Assembly: GCA_958296295.1 (NCBI GenBank)
Contig: OY282460.1
Location: 1,736,001-1,800,000 of the forward strand
Direction of reading: 5' to 3'
Length of the DNA: 64,000 nucleotides
DNA from: an uncultured Pseudomonadales bacterium
GTDB taxonomy: Bacteria; Pseudomonadota; Gammaproteobacteria; Pseudomonadales; Azotimanducaceae
The position numbers and the translations under genes are program-made. The notes under the pieces were generated by a model, which did not search any database, was not told the DNA's origin, and was given only the letters and a program-made list of their open reading frames with translations. Numbering within the stretch: position 1 is the stretch's first letter; every line of letters begins with the position of its first letter. Below, piece after piece: positions 10,808-18,435 of the stretch.

Positions 10808-12787
10808 ATGAAACGCCTACACACTCATGTTTCTCTCTCCCCTCTCCCTCCCCTCTCCCTCCCCTCTCCTCCAGGACTTTCCGCATTCCGACGAAGTGCA
10901 GCCAGTAGATTGCGCCGAATTGTCGCTGTTGCGGCCTTGCTTGGCATAGCGGCAGTTTCCCTACTGGCTTGCAGCCGCGCAGCGCTGGTCGAGAGGCCAA
11001 CACCCCGTCCGACAGCGGCGCCGGCTCCTACACCTACCGCTATCCCGACGCCGGCCGCCAGGACTGTCGGGATGTTCCTGAACGAGCCGGAGGCATTTGA
11101 AGGCTATACTTTGTTTAGTAAACTCCATCGGTGGGCGGGTGGCGGTGGGGATACGATTTACCTGATTGATAATCAGGGGCGGGAGGTGCATCGGTGGGAG
11201 TTGCGGGTCAGAACCCTGTTCGCCAGGTTGCTGGAGAATGGCAATCTGCTGACTTTAGCCAATACCGACCAGGGCCGCCATGTGTGGGAAGTTGACCGGA
11301 ACGGAGATATCCTTTCGGATTGTACTCAGGGGAGTCTGCATCATGACTTCCTTAAAATGCCCAACGGGAATGTGCTGCTGCTGTCCCGGCAAGGTAAAAC
11401 GCGGGAGGAGGTCATCGCCGCCGGCGCCAACCCGGAATTTGTCGGTGATAAGGGCTTGGTGGCGCCGCATATTGTGGAAGTCCGAATCACGGGGCCGGCA
11501 AGCTGCGAAATTGTTTGGGAGTGGTCGGCGTGGGATCATCTAATTCAAGACCTTGACTCCAGCAAGGCGAATTACGGAGTGGTGGCCGAGCATCCGGAGT
11601 TGATTGACCTTAACTTCCACCTTTCCGATATAGCCGACTGGTCAAACCCTTCGGACTGGATACACAGCAACGGAATCGACTATAACCCGGAATTGGACCA
11701 GGTTGTGCTATCGGCCCGTTATTTCAGCGAAGTGTGGATTATCGACCACAGCACCACCGGAGCCGAGGCGGCCGGCTCCAGTGGGGGAAATAGCGGCCGG
11801 GGGGGCGACCTGCTCTACCGCTGGGGCAACCCCCGCGCCTATCGGGCTGGAACGCTCGCTGACCAGCAACTCTTCTGGCCCCATAATCCGCAATGGATTC
11901 CCCCCGGACTGCCGGGTGCCGGCAACATCCTCGTTTTCAACAATGGCAACGAATTCCCGGGTTCATCGCGCCATTATTCGTCGGTAGATGAGATTGCCCC
12001 GCCGGTGGACGGGGCCAGCTACCGGCTGGATCCCGACCGGGCCTATGCTCCGGTCGAACCGGTATGGACTTATACCGCCCCAACGCCGAGCGACTTTTTC
12101 GCCCGTTATGTCTCAGGGGCGCAACGGCTACCCAACGGAAACACGCTGATTTGCGATGGAGTACACGGCACGCTTTTCGAGGTAACGCCGTCCGGTAAAA
12201 CGGTTTGGAAGTACGTCAATCCGACGACCGACAGCCGCCGCCCTTTGCGGCAAGACGAGCCGGTGCCGACGGAACAACTGAGAAGTGGTAGCGAAGCACC
12301 GGCTAATCAGGTGTACCGCGCTTACCGGTATGCGCCAGACTACCCGGGTCTGCAAGGGCTGGATTTGACGCCGGGTGATCGGATCGAGATAAAGTCAATC
12401 AGGGATTATCTGATTCGTCTGACGGATGGGGCCGCGCCCGTGGTCCGATCCGATTGGGATGTGTATCTCGTAGGGAACAGTCTCATCTACGTCAAGGAAT
12501 CGTGCATCCCGGAGGACGCTGAACCAACATTCTTCCTCCACCTGGATCCGGTCGACAGGAACGACCTCCCCATCCATCGCAAGCAGCACGGCTTCGACGG
12601 CTTCAACTTTGAATTCAGGAACCACCTTGTCATCGAGGAAGGCGTCTGCGTAGCGCGGCTGGAACTGCCTGACTACGCCTACGCCATCGCCGCGGTCCGC
12701 ACCGGCCAGTTCACCGGCGAGGATCGGATCTGGGAGGGCAGTTTCGATGTTGTCGAGCCGGCGGATGACGGGAAAGCCGCGCAATGA
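10808..12787 (+). CDS. Arylsulfotransferase-like (ASST) lipoprotein with C-terminal SDWDVYL module
   Basis: ATG 10808 gives 659 residues with a lipoprotein-type signal (IVAVAALLGIAAVSLLAC), then a Pro/Thr-rich linker. The ASST propeller spans ~85-530: DTIYLIDNQGREVHRWE, LLENGNLLTLANTDQG, HHDFLKMPNGNVLLLSRQ, WEWSAWDHLIQD, IHSNGIDYNPELDQVVLS, EVWIIDHSTT, FWPHNPQWIPPG and RLPNGNTLICDG. These repeats match the arylsulfotransferase superfamily, which moves sulfate between phenolic donors and acceptors, although many members have unknown substrates. The module at ~543-655 carries the Cys pair. A CT-rich short tandem repeat (CCCTCTCCCT units) encodes the residues just after the start. The same ASST domain recurs at the ends of the two giant fusions. 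Confidence 0.8.
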   Translation: MKRLHTHVSLSPLPPLSLPSPPGLSAFRRSAASRLRRIVAVAALLGIAAVSLLACSRAALVERPTPRPTAAPAPTPTAIPTPAARTVGMFLNEPEAFEGYTLFSKLHRWAGGGGDTIYLIDNQGREVHRWELRVRTLFARLLENGNLLTLANTDQGRHVWEVDRNGDILSDCTQGSLHHDFLKMPNGNVLLLSRQGKTREEVIAAGANPEFVGDKGLVAPHIVEVRITGPASCEIVWEWSAWDHLIQDLDSSKANYGVVAEHPELIDLNFHLSDIADWSNPSDWIHSNGIDYNPELDQVVLSARYFSEVWIIDHSTTGAEAAGSSGGNSGRGGDLLYRWGNPRAYRAGTLADQQLFWPHNPQWIPPGLPGAGNILVFNNGNEFPGSSRHYSSVDEIAPPVDGASYRLDPDRAYAPVEPVWTYTAPTPSDFFARYVSGAQRLPNGNTLICDGVHGTLFEVTPSGKTVWKYVNPTTDSRRPLRQDEPVPTEQLRSGSEAPANQVYRAYRYAPDYPGLQGLDLTPGDRIEIKSIRDYLIRLTDGAAPVVRSDWDVYLVGNSLIYVKESCIPEDAEPTFFLHLDPVDRNDLPIHRKQHGFDGFNFEFRNHLVIEEGVCVARLELPDYAYAIAAVRTGQFTGEDRIWEGSFDVVEPADDGKAAQ

Positions 12788-12814
12788 ACGGCCGGGCGAG
12801 ACAGCACTGCTAGT

Positions 12815-12995
12815 TCGAGCCATATCAGGGTACATGGCCTCGATCAGGTCCGCGTACTTCTCGTTCACCACGTTGCGCTTGAGCTTCTGCGGCGGCGTGA
12901 GCTCGTTGTCTTCCGGGGTCCAGCAGTTGCAATCAAGCGGAACTTCTTGATCGTCTCCACGCGAGCGAAATTCGCGTTCATGTGCTCGATCTCGG
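12815..12995 (-). pseudogene. C-terminal shard of a long-chain acyl-CoA synthetase
   Basis: The minus strand reads IEHMNANFARVETIKKF, then after one frameshift CWTPEDNELTPPQKLKRNVV and NEKYADLIEAMY. This is the ending of AMP-forming long-chain acyl-CoA ligases (ARVE.IKKF, ELTPT.KLKR..V, EKYADLIE.MY). About 60 codons remain. It is unrelated to its neighbours and must be a transferred or rearranged remnant. Confidence 0.7.
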
Positions 12996-13004
12996 TGCCC
13001 ACCA

Positions 13005-13130
13005 GAGCGCGGCGCCTTCGGATAGTGCGGGCGGATCACCTCCTCCAGCTCCGACCACGGAACCAGCCCCCTCCATCCGCCCAGAAACTTCTCCCGCCGC
13101 GTCTTCCGCTTCTTCGCCGCGTAGTGCCCC
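13005..13130 (-). pseudogene. IS5-family transposase N-terminal shard
   Basis: The minus strand reads AAKKRKTRREKFLGGWRGL, VPWSELEEVIRPHYPKA. This matches the start of IS5-type transposases (KKRKTRREKFL.EM...VPW..L...I.PHYPK). Only ~42 codons are left between the acyl-CoA synthetase and glycosyltransferase shards. Confidence 0.7.
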
Positions 13131-13375
13131 GCTTCGCGGGAGACTACCGGGCCGCAGTTCCGCGTGGACTGCGACTGTATCGGGGGCGGCATCCTCATAC
13201 CGACAGGACGTTCCTGAAAGAAGTCCAACGCTCGGGCGCAGGAGTGACGGCTGGGCCGTTCCGGTGGTGATCACGGTGCAAAACAACATCGCTGCCGACT
13301 ATCCGCTGGGGTTGGCCGGCAACTTACTCGACATCGACGACGTCGTCGGCCTAGGCGTTGACGCTTGTGTCAGGT
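13130..13375 (+). pseudogene. Glycosyltransferase family 4 shard, paralogous to the gene at 23824-25065
   Basis: Plus-strand PRFAGDYRAAVPRGLRLYRG, TDRTFLKEVQRSGA and, in another frame, AVPVVITVQNNIAADY align with PRLAGDYRAAVPSGMRVYRA, TDRELLRAVQRSGA and AVPVVVTVRNVPADYY of the intact protein. About 80 codons between the two blocks are deleted and one frameshift is present. Confidence 0.7.
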
Positions 13376-13499
13376 GCCGGTTGCAGCGCCGTGCCGAACC
13401 GTTCAACAGCGCTGTCCACTTCGTCGTTCTGGTGCTGATGGTAGGCTCGAAACGCTAGTTCAACCGCTCGCGGTCCAGCTGCACCTGACCCTTGCGCAT

Positions 13500-13580
13500 T
13501 GCACTTGATGAGGTCGCCAACACTCACCACGAACCGGCGTCGGCGATCACGAAGTGGAAGTGGCGGCAAGAGGGGTGCGG
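13500..13580 (-). pseudogene. Metallophosphoesterase shard
   Basis: The minus strand encodes FHFVIADA and, after a frameshift, RRFVVSVGDLIKC. These correspond to FHFVIVSD and AFVVSVGDLIEG of the protein at 8327-10294 with the intervening residues deleted. Adjacent minus-strand codons (AYHQHQNDEVDSAVERFGTAL) loosely resemble one TPR helix pair, but this is weak. Confidence 0.4.
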
Positions 13581-13646
13581 GAAGCCGGGAACGATTCGGC
13601 TCGTGTTGGCATTTTGGCCGGTGTCCAGCCATTGTCCCATCACTTG

Positions 13647-13760
13647 CTATTCGGCGGAGTAGAGTTCGATCGGCTCCCCCGGGGTCAAATCCAACCCTTG
13701 CAGACCCGGGTAGTCCGGCGCATACCGATGGGCGCGGTACACCTCTTTGTCTTGCCTCTC
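13647..13760 (-). pseudogene. C-terminal shard of an arylsulfotransferase-like protein
   Basis: The minus strand reads YRAHRYAPDYPGLQGLDLTP then GEPIELYSAE and stop, nearly identical to the ASST endings at 12330-12400, 34140-34225 and 60020-60100. The rest of the gene is absent. Confidence 0.75.
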
Positions 13761-13767
13761 CGGAGAG

Positions 13768-15162
13768 CTATGGGACAGCAGCGGACGACGGCGGTTCGCC
13801 CTCCACCGCGCCGACGGGGAACTCGGCCATCCAGATCGGGTCGCCTTCGGGGGTGAACTGCCCGGTCCGGATGCGGGCGATGGGGTAGTCGGGGAGAGTC
13901 CGCTCCATGACGCACTGGCCGACAAAGTCCAAGGCGGGGTTTTTCCTGTAGCGGAAGTCTACATTGCCGAAGCCGTGCTGGCGGCGGTCGGCCGGCAGGT
14001 CCTCCAAGTCTTCCGGGACGACATGCAGGAAGAACTCCGCTTGCACATCCGCCGCGCTGCACGGCGACTTGCGGTAGATCACCGCATTCTCACGAAGATA
14101 GATGTCGAAGTCCGAGCGGGCCGCCGGCTCGCCGGCCATGACTGACCAGAATGCCTCCTTGGTGGCGGCACTTCTGAGCTGGTTCGTGAAATACCCAAAT
14201 AAAATCAACCCGATACTGCCTGCGATGACCAGATAGCCGCTCATCATCAAGAATGGGGATCCGTCTGCCCGGAAGCTTCGGACGGGTGAATGGTGCCCGT
14301 GAGATTGCGCGAGCCGTCCCTGAGCCAGCAAGATCTCCAAACAATAGAAAAGACAGCCGATGCCGAACAGGTGTTCACGCACCTCATACAACTGGCCTAC
14401 AGTGCTGACGCTATTAAGGTAGTTCACGTATGTGAGAGCTAGAACGAGCGCCAGCGTTGCGGCGGAAGCGAAGACCAACCTGACCTGCCCTGAAAGCAAG
14501 GTGAAGATGAGAAAAAGCAGCAGCAGCCCCTTCTCCTCGACCACGATAAGTCCGAAGGATTTTCTGACGCCCGCCATGGCGAAATCAACGCCTGAGAATC
14601 CGGTCTCACGATTTATTCCCGTTTCATAGGAAAGTATTATCAGAAAGCCCAGCATCAGCGGGATTGACGGCAACGGAATGTCGAAGAGCCTGTCTTTCCG
14701 ACAAAAGAAAGCCGCGCTGGTCACCATGCACAGGATCAGCGTGCCATTCAGATAGATAATGTCGAACACTCCATTGGCGAGATTGTGGACCGTGAGTTCT
14801 TGCTGATCATTCAAGCGCATCAGGAAGTCCGGCGTCGCAAACCCGAAAATGCGCTGACCCCAACTGATTTCTTCGCCGGACGCAAACACCATCGCCACTC
14901 CGCCGAGAATATAGACGCAGCGCTGGAAGATGCCGCGCTCCACCAAGGCCGTGACGAACAGCAAGAGGCCCGCCAGGAGAAACCAGACCGCGGTGAGGCT
15001 CTCCACCCAATAGTCTTCCCTGCTCAGCGCCTTGAACGTCGATGGGGCGGCTGCGAGGAGAGAGCTAAAGAAAAGTACGTTCAGACACAGACAGACGTAA
15101 CCAAAGACACCCAACCGTACTATCGAGACTCTCGCATCGTGCAGATCTCGTGATTGCTTCAT
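13768..15162 (-). CDS. Multi-pass membrane protein with C-terminal SDWDVYL module
   Basis: The protein has 464 residues. About eight to nine hydrophobic segments (VFGYVCLCLNVLFFSSLLAA, AVWFLLAGLLLFVTALV, GLLLLFLIFTLLSG and others) fill residues 15-335, and the module follows at ~344-455 ([52 protein letters not shown]). A conserved patch FASGEEISWGQRIFGF between segments three and four carries acidic and aromatic residues and recurs in the truncated paralog at 17055-17426, so it may be functional. I do not recognise an enzyme family. The topology puts the module outside the cytoplasm, consistent with its Cys pair forming a disulfide. A remnant of another paralog's N-terminus lies at 34318-34400. 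Confidence 0.7.
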   Translation of the reverse strand: MKQSRDLHDARVSIVRLGVFGYVCLCLNVLFFSSLLAAAPSTFKALSREDYWVESLTAVWFLLAGLLLFVTALVERGIFQRCVYILGGVAMVFASGEEISWGQRIFGFATPDFLMRLNDQQELTVHNLANGVFDIIYLNGTLILCMVTSAAFFCRKDRLFDIPLPSIPLMLGFLIILSYETGINRETGFSGVDFAMAGVRKSFGLIVVEEKGLLLLFLIFTLLSGQVRLVFASAATLALVLALTYVNYLNSVSTVGQLYEVREHLFGIGCLFYCLEILLAQGRLAQSHGHHSPVRSFRADGSPFLMMSGYLVIAGSIGLILFGYFTNQLRSAATKEAFWSVMAGEPAARSDFDIYLRENAVIYRKSPCSAADVQAEFFLHVVPEDLEDLPADRRQHGFGNVDFRYRKNPALDFVGQCVMERTLPDYPIARIRTGQFTPEGDPIWMAEFPVGAVEGEPPSSAAVP

Positions 15163-15489
15163 TCAGATACTGGCCGTGGCGCAACGGGGAACTCGGCCTG
15201 CCAGATCTGGCCACCGTCGGGGGTGAACTGCCCCGTTCTGATGCGGGCGATATGCGGGGGCGAGGTGGGGCTCTTTCGCATCGTGCAGATCTTCTGGTTC
15301 CGCTTCAGGTACTCGAGCAGAACGTCCGCCGCCCATCGATGGCCGGTGGCGTTCCAGTGGCCGTTGTGTACGCACGTCGCATCCCTCCAGAGCACGGCAC
15401 CTTGGCGGAGGACGTAGTCATTATAGCCGATGACGGGAATGCCCCGCGGTTCGGCCAGAGCGGTCGGGCGGTCGAATCCGGGTCGCCCC
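15159..15489 (-). pseudogene. SGNH/GDSL hydrolase C-terminus joined to a module tail, split by ISAs1
   Basis: The minus strand reads FDRPTALAEPRGIPVIGYND, VLWRDATCVHNGHWNATGHR and WAADVLLEYLKRN. The D/N-x-HWN..GH..AA..L..YL pattern is the last block of SGNH hydrolases, including the catalytic His. It then runs into the final strand of the module ([20 protein letters not shown]) and stops at 15159. The upstream part is separated by the ISAs1 element at 15490-16726; a few codons resume at 16736-16800 (LEWQIAVLVILSTQD) before another relic replaces the rest. Confidence 0.6.
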
Positions 15490-16726
15490 CAGGGCAATTG
15501 CATTTGGAAAGGGGCAGGTGCGACGGGGTTGAGGATGGTGCAGAATTGGCGTTTCGATCCAAGGAAGGAGAGACGGGATGCGGGAGATTCTGTCGGTTTT
15601 TCAAGATGTTGAGGACCCCCGGCGGGGCAACGCCAAGCGCCACGATCTGCAAGAGACTTTGACGATCGCGCTGGTGTCGATGCTCGCGGGCGGTCGCACA
15701 TGCGTCGACATGGAGGACTACGGGTGCGTCTGGGAGTCTTGGCTGCGGGAGTTCATGACGCTGCCGAACGGGATTCCGAGCCACGACACGTTCTCGCGGC
15801 TGTTCCGGATTCTGGACCCGGCCGGCCTGCAGACGGCGCTGCTGCGCCTGGCGCAGGACTGGGCGGACCGTCTCGGCGAGGTGGTGGCGGTGGACGGCAA
15901 GGCGCTGCGGCGGTCGTTCGAGGACGCCGCGGAACGGTCGCCGACGCACCTGCTCCAAGCGTTCGCGTCGGAGGCGAAACTGACCCTGGCGCAGGTGGTG
16001 GTGGACGGCAAGTCGAACGGGATCCCGGCGTTGCCGGCGCTGCTGGAGCTGATCGACGTGAGGGGGCGCACCGTGACCGCGGACGCGATGCGCGCGCAGC
16101 GCGGGACGGCGGCGGCGATCGTTGCCAAGGGGGGCGACTACGCGCTGGCCCTCAAGGGCAACCAGGGGACGCTCCACGAGGACGTGGCCACATATCTGGA
16201 CAGTCCGCCGGCGTCGGCGGAACTCCTGTCGCATCAACAGGTTGACAAGGGTCACGGGCGCGTGGAGAAGCGCACGGCGACGGTCTGCCACGACGTCGAC
16301 TGGCTGCGCGAGCGCCACGACTGGCCCGGCCTCTCGGCCATCGGCAAGGTGACCGCCGAGCGGCGTCTCGCCAGCGGCGCGGAGAGCGTCGACACCCGCT
16401 ACTACCTGCTCAGCGCGAAGCCGGAGGCGGAGCGCTTCGGGCGGACCGTCCGCGCCCACTGGGGGATCGAGAACGCCGATGCTCCGCATCGGACGCCTGC
16501 ACTGGGTGCTGGACGTGTCGATGGACGAGGACCGGGCGCGCAAACCGCAAAGGCAACAGCGCCGCCTGCCCGGCGGCTCGCCTTGAACATCGCGCGGATG
16601 CACCCCGACAAGCGCTCCATCCGCCGCAAGTTCATCCACGCGCAGCGGAAACAGGAGTTCCTCGTCGAAATGATCCGCTGCGTCCGCAGGCTGGAGTAGG
16701 CGCGCATCTGAAATGCGATTGCCCTG
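15490..16726 (+). mobile_element. ISAs1-family insertion sequence (1237 bp)
   Basis: The ends are CAGGGCAATTGCATTT at 15490-15505 and, reversed, CAGGGCAATCGCATTT at 16726-16711. The 9 bp TSD GGTCGCCCC is at 15481-15489 and 16727-16735. It disrupts an SGNH hydrolase gene. It is unrelated in sequence to the longer DruA-bearing ISAs1 at 5724-7811. Confidence 0.88.
15578..16699 (+). CDS. ISAs1-family transposase with scrambled catalytic-Glu region
   Basis: A 373-residue frame starts after a GGAAGGAG ribosome site. It has the ISAs1 N-terminal block (VFQDVEDPRRGNAKRHDLQE), HDTFSRLFRILDPAGLQ, VVAVDGKALRRSFED (Asp), LIDVRGRTVTADAMRAQR (Asp), DYALALKGNQGTLHEDV and VRAHWGIEN (Glu). Just after HWGIEN the frame is displaced: LHWVLDVSMDEDRAR is encoded in another frame at ~16498-16545, and the original frame resumes at RRLALNIARMHPDKRSIRRK. 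The open frame hides paired indels, so the enzyme is probably inactive. Confidence 0.8.
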   Translation: MREILSVFQDVEDPRRGNAKRHDLQETLTIALVSMLAGGRTCVDMEDYGCVWESWLREFMTLPNGIPSHDTFSRLFRILDPAGLQTALLRLAQDWADRLGEVVAVDGKALRRSFEDAAERSPTHLLQAFASEAKLTLAQVVVDGKSNGIPALPALLELIDVRGRTVTADAMRAQRGTAAAIVAKGGDYALALKGNQGTLHEDVATYLDSPPASAELLSHQQVDKGHGRVEKRTATVCHDVDWLRERHDWPGLSAIGKVTAERRLASGAESVDTRYYLLSAKPEAERFGRTVRAHWGIENADAPHRTPALGAGRVDGRGPGAQTAKATAPPARRLALNIARMHPDKRSIRRKFIHAQRKQEFLVEMIRCVRRLE

Positions 16727-16799
16727 GGTCGCCCCGGGTGCCCATGTCTTGCGTGGATAGAATGACCAACACGGCTATCTGCCATTCGAGCCGTGCGCC

Positions 16800-17054
16800 G
16801 CGCGCCTGTTCTTCCAGCTGGTGTCGAGGCGCTACGAGCGCGGCAGCATGATGACCACGTCGAACCGGTCGGTCGCCGAGTGGGGCGAGGTGTTCGGCGA
16901 CGCCGTGGTGGCCACCGCCTTCCTCGGCCGCCTGCTGCACCACAGCCACGTGCTGACGATCACGGGCGAGAGCTACCGGCTCCGCGAGAAGCGTCGCGCC
17001 GGCGTGCTGAAGGTCTCCGCGCCGCCGGCCGTCCAGGCGGCCGGGCGACCATGA
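16800..17054 (+). pseudogene. IS21-family IstB ATP-binding protein C-terminal shard
   Basis: The plus strand reads LFFQLVSRRYERGSMMTTSN, RSVAEWGEVFGDAVVATAFL and GRLLHHSHVLTITGESYRLR. This is the highly conserved IstB ending (sensor-1 region TSN, then EW...FGD). The Walker A half and istA are absent. It truncates the paralog of the membrane-module gene that reads in from 17055. Confidence 0.8.
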
Positions 17055-17426
17055 GGCGGCGAAGCGGGTTGTCGCAAACCCGAATATGCGCTGCCCCCAA
17101 CTGATTTCTTCGCCGGCGGCGAACACCATCGCCATCCCGCGGAGGATATGGACGCAGCGCCGGAAGATGCCGCGCTCCACGAATGCCGTGACGAACAGCA
17201 CAAGACCGGCCAGGAGAAACCAGACCGTGGTGAGACTCTCCACCCAATCATCCTTGGCCATCGCCTCGAATGTAGGCGGGGCGGCAGCGAGGAGAGAGCT
17301 GAAGACAAGCGCGTTCAGACACAGAAAGAGGTAGCCAAAGACGCCAACCCACACTGTCAAGACTCCGCCCGGAGCGGCCTCATGCTGAGTCTTGGTGCTA
17401 ACCAGGGTGTCTCTCGCCCTCCGCAC
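17055..17426 (-). pseudogene. Truncated paralog of the 13768-15162 membrane protein
   Basis: The N-terminal ~123 codons are well conserved (VFGYLFLCLNALVFSSLLAA, TTVWFLLAGLVLFVTAFV, FAAGEEISWGQRIFGFAT). Homology ends at ~17056, at the join with the IstB shard. The start is probably ATG 17426. What follows in this frame is read from the IstB shard and is not native. Confidence 0.75.
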
Positions 17427-17462
17427 GTTTGTTCACGAACGTCGATTCAAGCGCTTACGGTA

Positions 17463-17740
17463 TCAACCGCCGGACGGGAACTCGGCCGTCCAGATCAAGT
17501 CGCCTTTGGGGTTAACTGGCCGGTCCGGATGCGGGCGACGGGATAGTCGGGGAGCGTCCGCTGCGCGATGCACGGGCCGCCAAAGGCCAGGGGCGGCGGT
17601 GTTTGCCGTAGTGGAAATGCATGTTGTCGAAGCCGTGCCGCCGGCGATCGGCCGGCAGGTCCTCCATGTCTTCCGGGACGACGTGCAGGAAGAACTCCCC
17701 TTGCGCGTCCCCCGCGCTGCACGGCGACTTGAGCTAGGCC
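17463..17740 (-). pseudogene. Degenerate SDWDVYL module copy
   Basis: The minus strand retains EFFLHVVPEDMEDLPADRR, HGFDNMHFHYGKH and RTGQ in mixed frames. Nucleotide similarity to the module at 13800-14130 is clear across about 250 bases. The copy is interrupted at its N-terminal side by the ISKra4 end relic at 17741. Confidence 0.6.
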
Positions 17741-17817
17741 ACCCTGTGGAACGACCGGCCCGCCGCCTGAGAAAGGTCGTTAGCAATCACCGACCTACGA
17801 TCTGTCGTATTACCCGC
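17741..17817 (+). mobile_element. Solo 3' end of an ISKra4-family element
   Basis: The sequence (GGAACGACCGGCCCGCCGCC, TGA, then GACCTACGATCTGTCGT and ACCC) matches the last codons (NDRLAA) and right terminal repeat of the complete ISKra4 at 26167-27717. Only ~77 bases survive, between two module fragments. Confidence 0.7.
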
Positions 17818-17937
17818 AGGAAAAAACTCCGCTTGCACATCCGCGGCGCTCCACGGAGACTTGATGTAGAGTCGCACTCTCGCGAAGGTAGATGTCGAGG
17901 TCCGAGTGCGCCATCGGTTCGTCGGCCGTGACTGACC
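17818..17937 (-). pseudogene. Second degenerate SDWDVYL module fragment
   Basis: The minus strand encodes SDLDIYLRES and, in another frame, SPWSAADVQAEFF, equivalent to SDFDIYLREN and SPCSAADVQAEFF at 14050-14120. It overlaps in content with the copy at 17463-17740, so two modules once lay in tandem or were joined by recombination. Confidence 0.55.
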
Positions 17938-17940
17938 AGA

Positions 17941-18190
17941 ATGCTGGCCGCGCCCGCCGCGGAGCGCGAATGGCTGGCTGGCGACTCGCGCATCCACAGC
18001 TACTGGAGCACAGGATACGACTACCGCACCAGTCCGCCGACCCCGATCAAGGGGCGGGACGCCCTCTGTTCGACCCGCGGAACGCGGCGATGGCGCAGCG
18101 GTTCGGCCTGCGCTGGATGGTGACGACCGACCACGGCGGCCCGTATCACTCGAAGGTGGAGCAGGCGCACCGCGAGTTGCCCTTGTCCCG
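17941..18190 (+). pseudogene. PHP-domain-like hydrolase shard
   Basis: The plus strand reads AEREWLAGDSRIHSYWSTGY, DYRTSPPTPI, then after a frameshift FDPRNAAMAQRFGLRWMVTT and DHGGPYHSKV. A first IHSYW segment and a later TTDH motif are compatible with the metal-binding His/Asp residues of PHP-type phosphoesterases. The assignment is tentative. The fragment ends at the module relic starting near 18191. Confidence 0.4.
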
Positions 18191-18429
18191 AATTCTTCCT
18201 TCACGTGGATCCGGTTGACATGAACGAACTCCCCAGCCACCGCAAGCAGCACGGCTACGACGGCTTCAACTTTGTTTTCAGGAACCACCTTCTCATAGAG
18301 GGAGGAGCCGCGTGATTTCGCCTACGCCATCGCCGCGGTCCGCACCGGCCAGTTCAACGGCGACGGCCAGATCTGGAACGGCGGCTTAGACCTCGCCGGG
18401 CCGTCAGGCGACGGGCGGGCTGCACCTTG
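18191..18429 (+). pseudogene. SDWDVYL module fragment preceding the 18436 gene
   Basis: The plus strand encodes EFFLHVDPVDMNELPSHRKQ and HGYDGFNFVFRNHLLIEGG; a deletion then removes the second Cys region and shifts the frame (18315), after which the RTGQF and W-strand segment continue. It ends with the same stop-to-start junction (TTGAACCGCATGAACAAGAAG) that follows intact modules at 30359 and 56235. Confidence 0.7.
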
Positions 18430-18435
18430 AACCGC

